19,542 bases of DNA from contig RFJM01000402.1 of NCBI GenBank assembly GCA_003694905.1, positions 1 through 19,542 on the forward strand, given 5' to 3'. A program made the translations under genes and the position numbers. The notes beneath the pieces are model-generated. The model was given only the letters and a program-made list of their open reading frames with translations. It ran no database searches and was not told the origin of the DNA. Source of the DNA: Caldilineae bacterium. Its GTDB lineage: Bacteria; Chloroflexota; Anaerolineae; J102. Below, one piece after another: positions 7,229 to 15,104 of this stretch (positions are counted from its first letter, which is position 1; every line of letters starts with the position of its first letter).

Positions 7229-9259
7229 ATGGCTTCGAGGCGCTCGCCTGTCCCCTTTCTTTCCGTAATACGGCGAAAGTTGCGACCGCAGACCCAGGCG
7301 CGGCCGGTGTGGAGGTGGGCGGCGGTGCTGCTGCTTCTGGCAGCCTGGGGGCTGCGCCTGCAACGGCTGGATTTTCAGGACATCTGGTGGGACGAAGCAC
7401 GCAATATCGATGTGGCCACCCGCCCTCTGGCACAGATCGCCGTCGCGGGCGAACTCGACATTCATCCCCCGCTCTATTTTTACTTGCTGCATGCCTGGAC
7501 ATCACTCACAGGGGCAGAGGCATTTCTCACCCGGTTTGTCAGTCTCTGGTTCGGTGTTCTCACCGTGGCACTGGTCTATCGCCTGGCACGCTCGCTACGG
7601 GCCGGGGACCGGGGTCGCGAGGCGGCACTGCTGGCCATGGCCCTGGCCGCCCTGGCGCCCTACGGGCTGGCCGAAGCCCAGGAGACACGCATGTACACCA
7701 TGTCGTGGGCATGGCTGGCTGCCGGGGCGCTGGCATTATGGCGGGCACTGCAGGAGTGGCGGGTTGGAAGGGGTCGCCGGGGATGGCTGGTTTCCTGGGG
7801 GCCGTTCGTGCTGCTGGCGGCCGTCTCCCTCCTTACCCACTATGCCACGGCCATTATCCTGGCCACGTGGGGGCTATGGCTGTCGGTCTGGGCCTTGCGC
7901 GGTGGGGAGTGGAGGAGCAAGCTGGCCGCGCTTGTCGCGACCGCAGCCGGGGTAGTGCTCCTTTGTCTGCCGGCAGCCCCCATCGCCCTCAGGCAGATTC
8001 CCGGCTATGACAATCCCAACCTGGTGTTGCCCGATCTTCCCGGCTATCTGGCCCAGCTCTTCCGCGCCTTTACACTGGGTGAGTTCGTGCCCGAGATGAG
8101 CTGGCGCTGGGGTCGCTGGCTGTGGCTGGTCCTTCCCCTGGGCGGCGCGCTGGTTCAGGGAGTCTCGGCCGACGCCCGCGAGTACATGCACCGACAACGA
8201 TGGTCATTGTTGGTCGTGTGGCTGGCAGGTGGCCTGATCCTGTTCTACGGCATCCTCATCGCCCGTTCCGCGTTCAACCCCCGCTATATCAGCTTTGTCC
8301 TACCGGCGCTTTGGGCACTGGCCGGTTGGGCGCTGGCCGGCTGGCGCAGTTTGTGGCGACCTCTGCCCTGGCTGAGCCTGGCGCTGATCTTCATCCCTAC
8401 CGGCTTCTCGTTGCACGCGGATCTCACCGATCCGGCACACTTCCGCGAGGATGCGCGCGGGGTGGTCGCCTATTTGCAGGCACACGCCACCCCGGAGGAT
8501 GTCATCCTGGTAGACCAGCGTTATCCCTTTGGCTTCTATTGGCCGCGATGGAACAACGAAGCCTACGGGTTTCCTCCTGCTGCACCGGCCGATGTGCCCC
8601 CTGCCCAATATCTCTTTGTCGACATGGCGCATGACGACGAGCGTCGTATCGACCATCGACTGACCGCGCTGGCCGGCCGTGCCCGGCAGGTCTTCTGGGT
8701 GACCTGGTTTGAATCGGACATGGACCCACGGGGTGCGGTGCCCGCGCTGCTGGACGCCCATGGCCGACTTATCGACACCCAGTACTTCCGCGGATATACC
8801 GTCCGCGCCTGGCAATTGCAACCGCCTACCCGTTTTCGTCTACCCACAGAGGCCGTCCCCCTGGGCATCCGTTTCGAGCCGGGGGTGGTGTTGCTTGCAG
8901 GGGACTGGTACGGCCGCGCGAATCCCGCGCCCCCGGCCGGCAACGCATTGGTGACCCTTCGATGGCAGGTGGAAGCCCCGACATCTCGCTCCCTTAAGGT
9001 CTCGGTACGCTTGAAGGAGGCAGGCGGAGCCACCCTGGCCCAGGACGACCGCCTCCTGCTCAACGACCGGCATGTGCGCACCACCGCCTGGTGGCCCGGC
9101 GAGAGCGCACGCAACGTTTATCGCCTGACCCTGCCCGAACGGCCGGGAGTCTACCTGGTGACCGTCGTCTTGTACGATGAAGAGACCCTGGCGGCAGTGG
9201 GCGTTGCCGACGGTAGTGGCATCGAACCCGTGATCGGCAGGCTCAGCGTCGCCAACTAG
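7229..9259 (+). CDS. GT39/ArnT-like polytopic membrane glycosyltransferase
   Basis: A 676-aa protein. A transmembrane helix at about 29-46 is followed by the outer loop WWDEARN (acidic pair D55-E56), the position of the catalytic acid in PMT/ArnT-type enzymes that use polyprenyl-linked sugars. HPPLYFYLLHAW (79-90) and EAQETRMY (149-156) are also characteristic of the superfamily. About ten hydrophobic segments run to roughly residue 405. The remainder (about 410-676) looks soluble and extracytoplasmic, first alpha/beta-like, then a beta-rich end with regularly spaced strands. Acceptor and sugar cannot be predicted. It begins 1 nt after the FHA/pseudo-HtrA gene, so the two are very likely co-translated. 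Its TAG stop overlaps the stop of the convergent gene, sharing CTAG at 9256-9259. No terminator is visible at its end. Confidence 0.85.
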   Translation: MASRRSPVPFLSVIRRKLRPQTQARPVWRWAAVLLLLAAWGLRLQRLDFQDIWWDEARNIDVATRPLAQIAVAGELDIHPPLYFYLLHAWTSLTGAEAFLTRFVSLWFGVLTVALVYRLARSLRAGDRGREAALLAMALAALAPYGLAEAQETRMYTMSWAWLAAGALALWRALQEWRVGRGRRGWLVSWGPFVLLAAVSLLTHYATAIILATWGLWLSVWALRGGEWRSKLAALVATAAGVVLLCLPAAPIALRQIPGYDNPNLVLPDLPGYLAQLFRAFTLGEFVPEMSWRWGRWLWLVLPLGGALVQGVSADAREYMHRQRWSLLVVWLAGGLILFYGILIARSAFNPRYISFVLPALWALAGWALAGWRSLWRPLPWLSLALIFIPTGFSLHADLTDPAHFREDARGVVAYLQAHATPEDVILVDQRYPFGFYWPRWNNEAYGFPPAAPADVPPAQYLFVDMAHDDERRIDHRLTALAGRARQVFWVTWFESDMDPRGAVPALLDAHGRLIDTQYFRGYTVRAWQLQPPTRFRLPTEAVPLGIRFEPGVVLLAGDWYGRANPAPPAGNALVTLRWQVEAPTSRSLKVSVRLKEAGGATLAQDDRLLLNDRHVRTTAWWPGESARNVYRLTLPERPGVYLVTVVLYDEETLAAVGVADGSGIEPVIGRLSVAN

Positions 9260-10008
9260 CGAGCACGCGCGAGCTGTAAGAGAGTGTAGAATAACAGGCC
9301 GAACAGCACCATCAGCGCCGCATGTACCATGAGCGCGATGAGCAGCCCGTAGCCAAAAACGGTGAAACCCAGGCGCAAGGCGTCCGTCCATTCCGGCGGC
9401 AGAGAGGGCAACAGTCCCAGAAAGTAGAGAGGCGTCAGCACCAGCGCCAGATATAGCAGCGTCTGCTGGATCGGCGCCCGATCGCTGGCGCTGAGGAACA
9501 TGGCATCACTGACCGTGAAGAGCAGGTAGAGACCGAGCAAAGCGTCTTGGCGCAAAAGCGTCTGGCGGATGATGCCGGCGATGGCCTGCCACTGTCCCGT
9601 CTCCGCGGCGTGTGCCAGCGCCTTCACCTCTACCAACCCATAACTCAGCCAGACGGTGAGAATACTGCCCACCAGCAGAGGGGCAAGGCCGATCAGTGTG
9701 TGCTGCAGAAGCCCTCCGCCCTTCACCTGCACCGAGCCCAGGCGGATGGCGCCCTTGCGATCAAACGTGGGGAAAATGCTCACCTGCCCGGTACGCACCC
9801 CCACCAGCCTGGCCATCAGCCAGTGGCTGGTTTCGTGGATGATGGTACCGGGCAGGATGAAGATGGCGTAAAGGATCCTGGCCGCACTTTCACTGCGGGT
9901 GAGCAGAAGAAACACCCCCGTGAAAAAGTAGGCCAGTTGACGGCTCGTCCACCACAGCGCCACAAACAGCACCAGAGTCGAGAAGAGGGGTAACCATTGC
10001 TCCAACAT
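9256..10008 (-). CDS. Integral-membrane M50-like zinc metalloprotease candidate
   Basis: A 250-aa polytopic protein with about six hydrophobic segments. HETSH (residues 58-62) is an HExxH zinc motif lying at the edge of a membrane helix (ILPGTIIHETSHWLMARLVG), as in site-2-protease-like M50 enzymes. A GLAPLLVG stretch at 107-114 is reminiscent of the small-residue motif after the first core helix in that group. A third ligand is less certain; D168 or D176 in VSDAMFLSASD are candidates. There is no PDZ domain. Such proteases cut transmembrane substrates, but some relatives have other or no known activity, and I cannot name the subfamily. It follows tpiA by 70 nt on the same strand and is probably the last gene of the glycolytic transcript. 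Its TAG stop overlaps that of the convergent GT39-like gene. Confidence 0.7.
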   Translation of the reverse strand: MLEQWLPLFSTLVLFVALWWTSRQLAYFFTGVFLLLTRSESAARILYAIFILPGTIIHETSHWLMARLVGVRTGQVSIFPTFDRKGAIRLGSVQVKGGGLLQHTLIGLAPLLVGSILTVWLSYGLVEVKALAHAAETGQWQAIAGIIRQTLLRQDALLGLYLLFTVSDAMFLSASDRAPIQQTLLYLALVLTPLYFLGLLPSLPPEWTDALRLGFTVFGYGLLIALMVHAALMVLFGLLFYTLLQLARAR

Positions 10009-10078
10009 CGCTGTTCAACCCGGCCTGACTTCTGCGTCCGGCGCTGACGGTGGGCCGTCCCACAACGGGGACACGCCT

Positions 10079-10852
10079 CTAGACTCGCGCCAGCACCCGC
10101 TCCGTCTCCCTGACCATGGTCACGAAAGAGTCGGCCTTGAGACTGGCGCCACCGACCAGGGCTCCGTCGATGTCCGGCTGCTCCATGAAGGAAGCGATGT
10201 TTTCCGGCTTGGCACTGCCGCCGTACTGGATACGGATCGCCTGGGCCGTAGCTTCATCGTACATTTCGGCGATTGCCCCGCGAATGCTCAGGCTGATAAT
10301 ACGGTTGGCGTCGATGGGCGTTGCCGTGAGCCCGGTACCAATGGCCCAGATGGGTTCATAGGCGATGACCAGTCGGGCGACCTGTTCTGCACTCAGGCCC
10401 GCCAATGCCTTCTGCACCTGGCTGCGCACAAAGGCGTCGGTTTCGCCGGCCTGATTCTGCTCCAGACTCTCGCCCACACAGATGATGGGTGTGATGCCGT
10501 GGGCCAGCAGTGCTTTTGCCTTCTTGTTCACCCATTCGTCGGTCTCGCCGAAGTATCCCCGACGTTCTGAATGGCCGATGATACAGTAGTCCACCAACCC
10601 TTCCAGCATACCCGGCGCGATCTCGCCGGTGTAGGCCCCCTTCTCTTCATAGAAGACATTCTGCGCACCTACACCAACGTTGCTCTTGGTCAGGGCCTCG
10701 GAAACGGCCTGCAGCGCCACGAAAGGTGGGCAGACGACCGTCTCCACCGCCGAGATATCGCGCACACCGGCGCGCACAGCACGCACCAACTCCAGCGCCT
10801 CGGCGATGGTCTTGTTCATTTTCCAGTTTCCGGCAATGATAGGTTTTCTCAT
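10079..10852 (-). CDS. tpiA: Triosephosphate isomerase
   Basis: A 257-aa TIM-barrel enzyme that interconverts dihydroxyacetone phosphate and glyceraldehyde 3-phosphate. Active-site residues are visible: N9 and K11 in GNWKMNKT, H94 in IIGHSERRGYFGE, and E166 in AYEPIWAIGTG, which starts the mobile loop. The phosphate-binding IQYGGSAKPEN and DGALVGGASL are also normal, and so is the length. The start ATG at 10852 is set by the conserved N-terminus; AAGAGA just upstream is a modest ribosome binding site. It lies 86 nt behind the CxxC protein gene, with no clear terminator or promoter between them. Confidence 0.97.
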   Translation of the reverse strand: MRKPIIAGNWKMNKTIAEALELVRAVRAGVRDISAVETVVCPPFVALQAVSEALTKSNVGVGAQNVFYEEKGAYTGEIAPGMLEGLVDYCIIGHSERRGYFGETDEWVNKKAKALLAHGITPIICVGESLEQNQAGETDAFVRSQVQKALAGLSAEQVARLVIAYEPIWAIGTGLTATPIDANRIISLSIRGAIAEMYDEATAQAIRIQYGGSAKPENIASFMEQPDIDGALVGGASLKADSFVTMVRETERVLARV

Positions 10853-10938
10853 GGTCTCTTCACTATCTCGAAGAATGGTTCGCAGGCGCGATGTGGCTCT
10901 ACCCCACGTACAGGGGCAAGAGCACTCGGGACAAAGGC

Positions 10939-11253
10939 TCAGCCCTCCGCGTTTGCCTCAGGCCGCTCGACGAACGTACCACCGCTGATCTCCTTATCGA
11001 TCAGCTGCTTCTGGTTGTCGAAGGTCAGCCTGATCTCGATGCGCTGAAAGCAGCGATTGGCGCCACTGCCGACCACCACCTTGCGCGTGAAATAGTGGCC
11101 GCTCTCGTAGTCGAGGGTCAGATCGTTGGCCAGATCCACGCGAGTGCTCAGCACTTCACCGCAGCGGTTGCAGCGCACGTAGAAGACGCGGCCCAAACGC
11201 CCGGTGCCCGGTCCCGAGGAGAGTGCCTTGCGAATGCGGTCGAACAAACTCAT
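10939..11253 (-). CDS. Unknown 104-aa CxxC protein inside the glycolytic cluster
   Basis: I do not recognise a characterised family. The protein begins MSLFDRIRKAL, a short amphipathic stretch. It has a CNRCGE motif (C28, C31), H53 and a third cysteine in NRCFQ (C68), which together could bind one zinc ion as a ribbon-like knuckle. The rest is mixed beta-strand pattern (RIEIRLTFDN) ending in a charged tail. There is no signal peptide or membrane segment. Its ATG overlaps the pgk stop in an ATGA arrangement (11250-11253), so translation is coupled to pgk, and tpiA follows. That position suggests a role linked to glycolysis or to the regulation or stability of these enzymes, but this is only an inference. 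The reading frame is convincing because of the coupling and the compact, non-repetitive sequence. Confidence 0.75.
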   Translation of the reverse strand: MSLFDRIRKALSSGPGTGRLGRVFYVRCNRCGEVLSTRVDLANDLTLDYESGHYFTRKVVVGSGANRCFQRIEIRLTFDNQKQLIDKEISGGTFVERPEANAEG

Positions 11254-12446
11254 GCGTCATCCAGCACGGCGATGCCGGGGAGTTCCTTGCCCTCGAGGAA
11301 CATGAGGGAAGCGCCTCCCCCCGTGGAAACGTGGGTGATCTGCTCGCTCAAGCCGGCCTGGTGAATGGCCGCGGCGGAATCGCCGCCGCCGACGATGGTC
11401 GTGGCGTCTCGCAGGCCGGCCAGGGTTTGGGCGATGGCCAGGGTGCCACGGGCAAACCGGGGGAACTCGAAAACCCCCAGCGGCCCATTCCAGACCACCG
11501 TCCTGGCCGTGCTGAGGATCTCCTGGTAGGCAGAGATGGTGGCCGGCCCCACATCCAGCGCCATGCGGTCGGGCGGCACCTGATCCACCGAAACGATGGT
11601 GGCATCGGCATCGGCCGCGAACTCGCTGGCTGCAACCACGTCCACCGGCAGGTGCAGCTTGCTCCCCGCCGTACGCAGCAGCTCGCGCGCGGTGTCTAAC
11701 ACCTCGACCTCGACCAGCGAGCGCCCCATCTCCTTGCCCTGCGCCGCCAGGAAGGTGCTGCCCATGCCGCCGCCGATCAACAGCGCATCGACCTTGTCCA
11801 GCAGGTTGGTGATGACGCCGATCTTGTCAGAGACCTTGGCGCCACCCAGGATGGCAACGAAGGGTCGTTCGGGCTGACTCACGGCCGCGCCCAGATAGGC
11901 GATTTCTTTCTCCACCAGGAATCCGGCCACGGCCGCGCCTCCCTGTTCGCGCACCAGGCGCGGCACCGCATACATGGAGGCATGAGCGCGGTGGCAGGTG
12001 CCGAAGGCGTCGTTGACGTAGTGGTCGCCGTAGGCGGCGATGGCCGCGGCGAAGGCCTCGTCCCCCTTTTTTTCACCGGGATGAAAGCGTAGATTCTCCA
12101 GCAGGGTGATATCGCCCGGTTGCATGGCTTTGACGAGCACATCGACCGAAGGGCCGATCACATCGTCAGCCATGCGCACACGGGCCTCGGGCAGTAGCGA
12201 CTGCAGATGATGGGCCACGGGAGCAAGGCTGAGACGACCGTCCCGTTGTCCTTTGGGCCGACCCAGGTGCGACATCAGCACGAGGCTCGCACCCCGGTCC
12301 AGCAGATGGCGAATGGTGGGAAGCGCTGCCCGGATGCGGCTGTCATCGGTGATCTGGCAATGCTCGTCCAGGGGGACGTTGAAATCCACCCGCACCAGAA
12401 TGCGCTTACCCTGTGGGTTCAGTTCACGAACACTTCTCTTATTCAT
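11250..12446 (-). CDS. pgk: Phosphoglycerate kinase
   Basis: A 398-aa glycolytic enzyme that transfers phosphate from 1,3-bisphosphoglycerate to ADP. Motifs in order: RVDFNVPL (19-26) and SHLGRPKG (59-66) for the substrate site, LLENLRF, GGAKVSDKIGVI, GGGMGSTFL, WNGPLGVFE, and GGGDSAAAI with the C-terminal STGGGASL. Length is standard. The frame stays open 18 codons upstream to an ATG at 12500, but those codons fall inside the gap-pgk hairpin and are not family-like; the ATG at 12446 (MNKRSV) matches the normal N-terminus, so I chose it. No good Shine-Dalgarno sequence is visible there. The stop overlaps the start of the next gene by ATGA. It follows gap at 117 nt. Confidence 0.96.
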   Translation of the reverse strand: MNKRSVRELNPQGKRILVRVDFNVPLDEHCQITDDSRIRAALPTIRHLLDRGASLVLMSHLGRPKGQRDGRLSLAPVAHHLQSLLPEARVRMADDVIGPSVDVLVKAMQPGDITLLENLRFHPGEKKGDEAFAAAIAAYGDHYVNDAFGTCHRAHASMYAVPRLVREQGGAAVAGFLVEKEIAYLGAAVSQPERPFVAILGGAKVSDKIGVITNLLDKVDALLIGGGMGSTFLAAQGKEMGRSLVEVEVLDTARELLRTAGSKLHLPVDVVAASEFAADADATIVSVDQVPPDRMALDVGPATISAYQEILSTARTVVWNGPLGVFEFPRFARGTLAIAQTLAGLRDATTIVGGGDSAAAIHQAGLSEQITHVSTGGGASLMFLEGKELPGIAVLDDA

Positions 12447-12464
12447 AGGCTTCGACTGACAGAA

Positions 12465-12517
12465 AGACGGTCGGGCAGGCGATGTTCGAGCGAGCGCCAT
12501 CGCACACCCGACCGTCT
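12465..12517 (-). terminator. Bipartite hairpin between gap and pgk (attenuator or processing element)
   Basis: A perfect 11-bp outer stem, AGACGGTCGGG with CCCGACCGTCT (12465-12475 and 12507-12517), encloses a 3x3 internal loop and a perfect 6-bp inner stem, GCGATG with CATCGC (12479-12484 and 12498-12503). Read on the minus strand it is followed by TTCTGTC, a poor T-run; on the plus strand by CTCTTTTCT, a better one. It ends 18 nt before the pgk ATG. It may lower read-through from gap to pgk, or stabilise RNA ends. Confidence 0.6.
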
Positions 12518-12563
12518 CTTTTCTGGGAGTGTGAGCGGAAGCGCGATTGTCAGCGCGAGGCTA

Positions 12564-13578
12564 TCACAACCCCTTGTCGGCAATGAACTTGCAGAGATCG
12601 GCGACGCGCATGGAGTAGGCCCACTCATTATCATACCAGCTCACGACCCTTGACCAGATCGCCGTCCAGCACCTGCGTGGAGCCTGCGTCGATAATAGAG
12701 GAGCGGGAGTCGCCCTTGAAGTCCATGCTCACCAGCGGCTCTTCGCAGACACCCAGGATGCCCTGCATAGGACCTGACGCCGCAGCCCGGAACGCGTCCA
12801 GCAGTTCCTCGGTAGTCGTCCGTTTCTCCAACACGGCCGTGAAGTCCACCAGCGATACGGTGGGCGTGGGCACGCGCATGGCCATGCCGTCGAACTTCCC
12901 CTTGAGGTTGGGCAACACCAGGCCCACCGCGCGAGCCGCGCCGGTGGTCGTGGGGATGATGTTCATGGCGGCCGCGCGAGCACGGCGCAGATCCTTGTGC
13001 ACCAGGTCCAGGATACGCTGGTCGTTGGTGTAGGAATGGACCGTCGTCATGAGCCCCTTGACAATGCCGAAGTTATCATCCACGACCTTTGCGGCCGGAG
13101 CCAGACAGTTGGTCGTGCATGAGGCGTTGGAGATGATCACATGTTTTGCGGGATCGTAGTCATCCTGATTCACCCCGAGCACGATGGTGAGATCGGGATC
13201 GGGCGCGGGGGCCGAGATGATGACCTTCTTGGCACCGCCGTTGAGATGTTGAGCTGCCTGCTCGCGCTTGCGGAAGATGCCGGTAGACTCGATCACCACG
13301 TCAACGCCTTCGTCGCTCCAGGGGAGCTTACCGGGATCCTTTTCTGAAAAGACCTTGATGCGTTCGCCATTGACGATCAGGTCATTGCCGTCGACGCTGA
13401 TGTCGGCGTCATAGCGGCCATAGTTGGAATCGTATTTCAAAAGATGGGCATTAACATCCGTCGCCACCAGGTCATTGATGGCCACGACTTCCACTACACC
13501 ATCGTAGTTCTCTTCAATTGCTTTGAACACCTGTCGGCCGATGCGGCCAAAACCGTTGATGCCAACTCGTAGAGCCAT
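12564..13578 (-). CDS. gap: Type I glyceraldehyde-3-phosphate dehydrogenase, frameshifted near the 3' end
   Basis: Converts glyceraldehyde 3-phosphate to 1,3-bisphosphoglycerate using NAD+. Visible: NAD fold GINGFGRIGR, D36 in AINDL (NAD rather than NADP preference), the catalytic C154 in SNASCTTNC, H181 in HSYTNDQ, TTTGAARAVG, and SIIDAGST near the end. The unbroken frame runs only to a TGA at 12631 and ends DLVKGRELV, 315 aa. In the next frame the canonical C-terminus continues at once as VVSWYDNEWAYSMRVADL and stops at 12564, giving about 337 aa, the normal length. One extra base in the CCC at 12647-12649 explains this. Either the base is a sequencing or assembly error, or the gene is damaged; the first is more likely for a central enzyme. 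AAAGGAG (13585-13591) lies 6 nt before the ATG. Confidence 0.9.
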
Positions 13579-13619
13579 GGGAAACTCCTTTGATAAAGAT
13601 TGCGTTGCGGATCTGCCGC

Positions 13620-13648
13620 AGGATACCCAACTTATGGATATCTTGCAA
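13620..13648 (-). promoter_or_regulatory. Candidate sigma70 promoter of gap with flanking inverted repeat
   Basis: On the minus strand TTGCAA (13643-13648) and TATCCT (13620-13625) are spaced 17 nt, each matching 4 of 6 consensus bases, with a start about 35 nt before gap. GGATACCC (13621-13628) and GGGTATCC (13670-13677) form a perfect 8-bp inverted repeat that overlaps the -10 and lies upstream of the -35, so it could be a split operator. A second possible extended -10 (TGTGATACT) reads on the minus strand near 13684-13692. Confidence 0.4.
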
Positions 13649-13796
13649 ATGGGGTTTGTTTGTGCCAGGGGGTATCCCCGATAGTATCACAGAAAAGGCG
13701 CGACTTTGCCATGAGCTTCGTCATATAGGCCCGTCCTCCCGCCGGCGCTCGAGCCCCCGTCCGGTCCCGGCTGCGGTCATCTGTCCGGCCTTCGGC

Positions 13797-15104
13797 CTAC
13801 AGTCTGGCAGCACGATGTCCCGTCGCTTCGGCCAGGATCTCCATGAGAGCGCGACCCATTCGTTCGGGATCATGCCGCCAGGGAGTTTGCGGATGCCGCA
13901 GGTCCGCCAGATAGAGCCGATAGCCGTACGAGGTATGTTCCGGAGGCTTCACCCATTCGGACCGGCCCCCCGGCGGTGGCGTGTGATTCAGGGCGTTGTT
14001 GGCCAGGACATAGTGAAACACCCTGCCCACGTGTCTTTGCAATGCCCGGACGTGATCGTCTACATCATAGCCGTCCGTCTCACCCGGCTGGGTGGCGATG
14101 TTGCACACATACACCTTGACGGCGTGCGCCGCGCGCAGAGCCTGGGCGATCTCGGGCACCAACAGATTGGGCATCACGCTGGTGTACAGGCTGCCCGGAC
14201 CCGCCACAATCATATCTGCCGCCAAGATCGCGCGCACTGCCTCCGGATACGCGCGCGGCTTTTCCGGATCCAGCGAAAGACGTTGAATGCGGCGGCCGGC
14301 CCCCACCTTGGGAATAAGCGACTCGCCCCGGATGCGCTCCATGCGGCCGTCGTCAGAGACCACATCGGCCACCAGTTGCACCAGTTCCAGTGTGGAGGGC
14401 AATACCCGTCCTCGCACCGCCAAAACTCGACTCGATTCCAGGAGACCCTGTTCGAACGAGCCGGTTACCCCGGCCATCGCCGCCAGGTAGAGATTGCCGA
14501 ACGCGTGCCCTTCAAGACCGGAGCCGCTGCCAAAGCGATACTGGAAGAGTCGGGTCATCACGGCCTCGGCCTCGGACAACGCCGCCAAGTTGTTGCGGAA
14601 GTCTCCTGGTGGCAGTAGGCCCATTTCGTCACGCAGCCGCCCCGAGCTGCCTCCGTCATCGGCCACCGTGACGATGGCGGTGATATTGTCGGTGTATGCC
14701 TTCAGACCCCGTAGGACTGAAGGCATACCTGTGCCTCCGCCGATACACACGATGCGAGGCCCGCGCTGACGCCGGCGATGCCGGTAAAGTTGTTGCGCCA
14801 CATTGTCGCTGGGATGGGTAAAGGGGGCCAATAGCGAGCGGTTGAGCTGCACAAAACCCCAGATGGTGATGGCTGCACCCGTGGCTCCAAAGAGCAAGGC
14901 ACGCACCGGCCGCGGAAGGAATTGCAGGGTAAGCCAGAAAACAAATGGTGGATAGTTGCCCGTTGTGTAGACGGCGCGCAGCAGATACGCCAGCCCCAGG
15001 CTGATCATGGTGATGCCGACCAGCATGACCAGGAGCCAGCGCTTGATGTGCAGACCCGGAATCAACCAGGTCTTGAAAGAACGATACCACGAGCGACCGC
15101 GCAT
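13797..15104 (-). CDS. yvcK: YvcK/CofD-like protein (gluconeogenesis factor family) with N-terminal membrane anchor
   Basis: A 435-aa protein of the YvcK family, which in Bacillus binds UDP-sugars and is needed for growth and wall synthesis on gluconeogenic carbon sources. Two hydrophobic helices at about 23-46 and 66-86 anchor it; the conserved domain starts at about 116 with IVCIGGGTGMPSVLRGLK, then TVADDGGSSGRLRDE and LPPGDFRNNL, followed by AGPGSLYTSVMPNLLV and CNIATQPGETDGY. These are the family signature blocks. The classic Bacillus protein is soluble, so the anchor is a notable addition. An in-frame TTG lies 21 nt upstream at 15125, but the ATG at 15104 has GGAG about 10 nt before it and follows a clear promoter. 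It lies 218 nt upstream of gap on the same strand; no strong terminator separates them. Confidence 0.93.
   Translation of the reverse strand: MRGRSWYRSFKTWLIPGLHIKRWLLVMLVGITMISLGLAYLLRAVYTTGNYPPFVFWLTLQFLPRPVRALLFGATGAAITIWGFVQLNRSLLAPFTHPSDNVAQQLYRHRRRQRGPRIVCIGGGTGMPSVLRGLKAYTDNITAIVTVADDGGSSGRLRDEMGLLPPGDFRNNLAALSEAEAVMTRLFQYRFGSGSGLEGHAFGNLYLAAMAGVTGSFEQGLLESSRVLAVRGRVLPSTLELVQLVADVVSDDGRMERIRGESLIPKVGAGRRIQRLSLDPEKPRAYPEAVRAILAADMIVAGPGSLYTSVMPNLLVPEIAQALRAAHAVKVYVCNIATQPGETDGYDVDDHVRALQRHVGRVFHYVLANNALNHTPPPGGRSEWVKPPEHTSYGYRLYLADLRHPQTPWRHDPERMGRALMEILAEATGHRAARL

Noticed and set aside
12447..12500. 18-codon N-terminal extension of pgk
   Set aside because: These codons form the arm and loop of the gap-pgk hairpin, and pgk homologues begin at the MNKRSV-equivalent position.
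12640..12660. Programmed ribosomal frameshift in gap
   Set aside because: There is no slippery heptamer and no known precedent in gap genes; an extra base from sequencing or mutation is simpler.
13590..14618. 342-codon open frame on the plus strand opposite yvcK
   Set aside because: It crosses the gap promoter region and lies opposite the conserved YvcK core; the translation has no recognisable motif.
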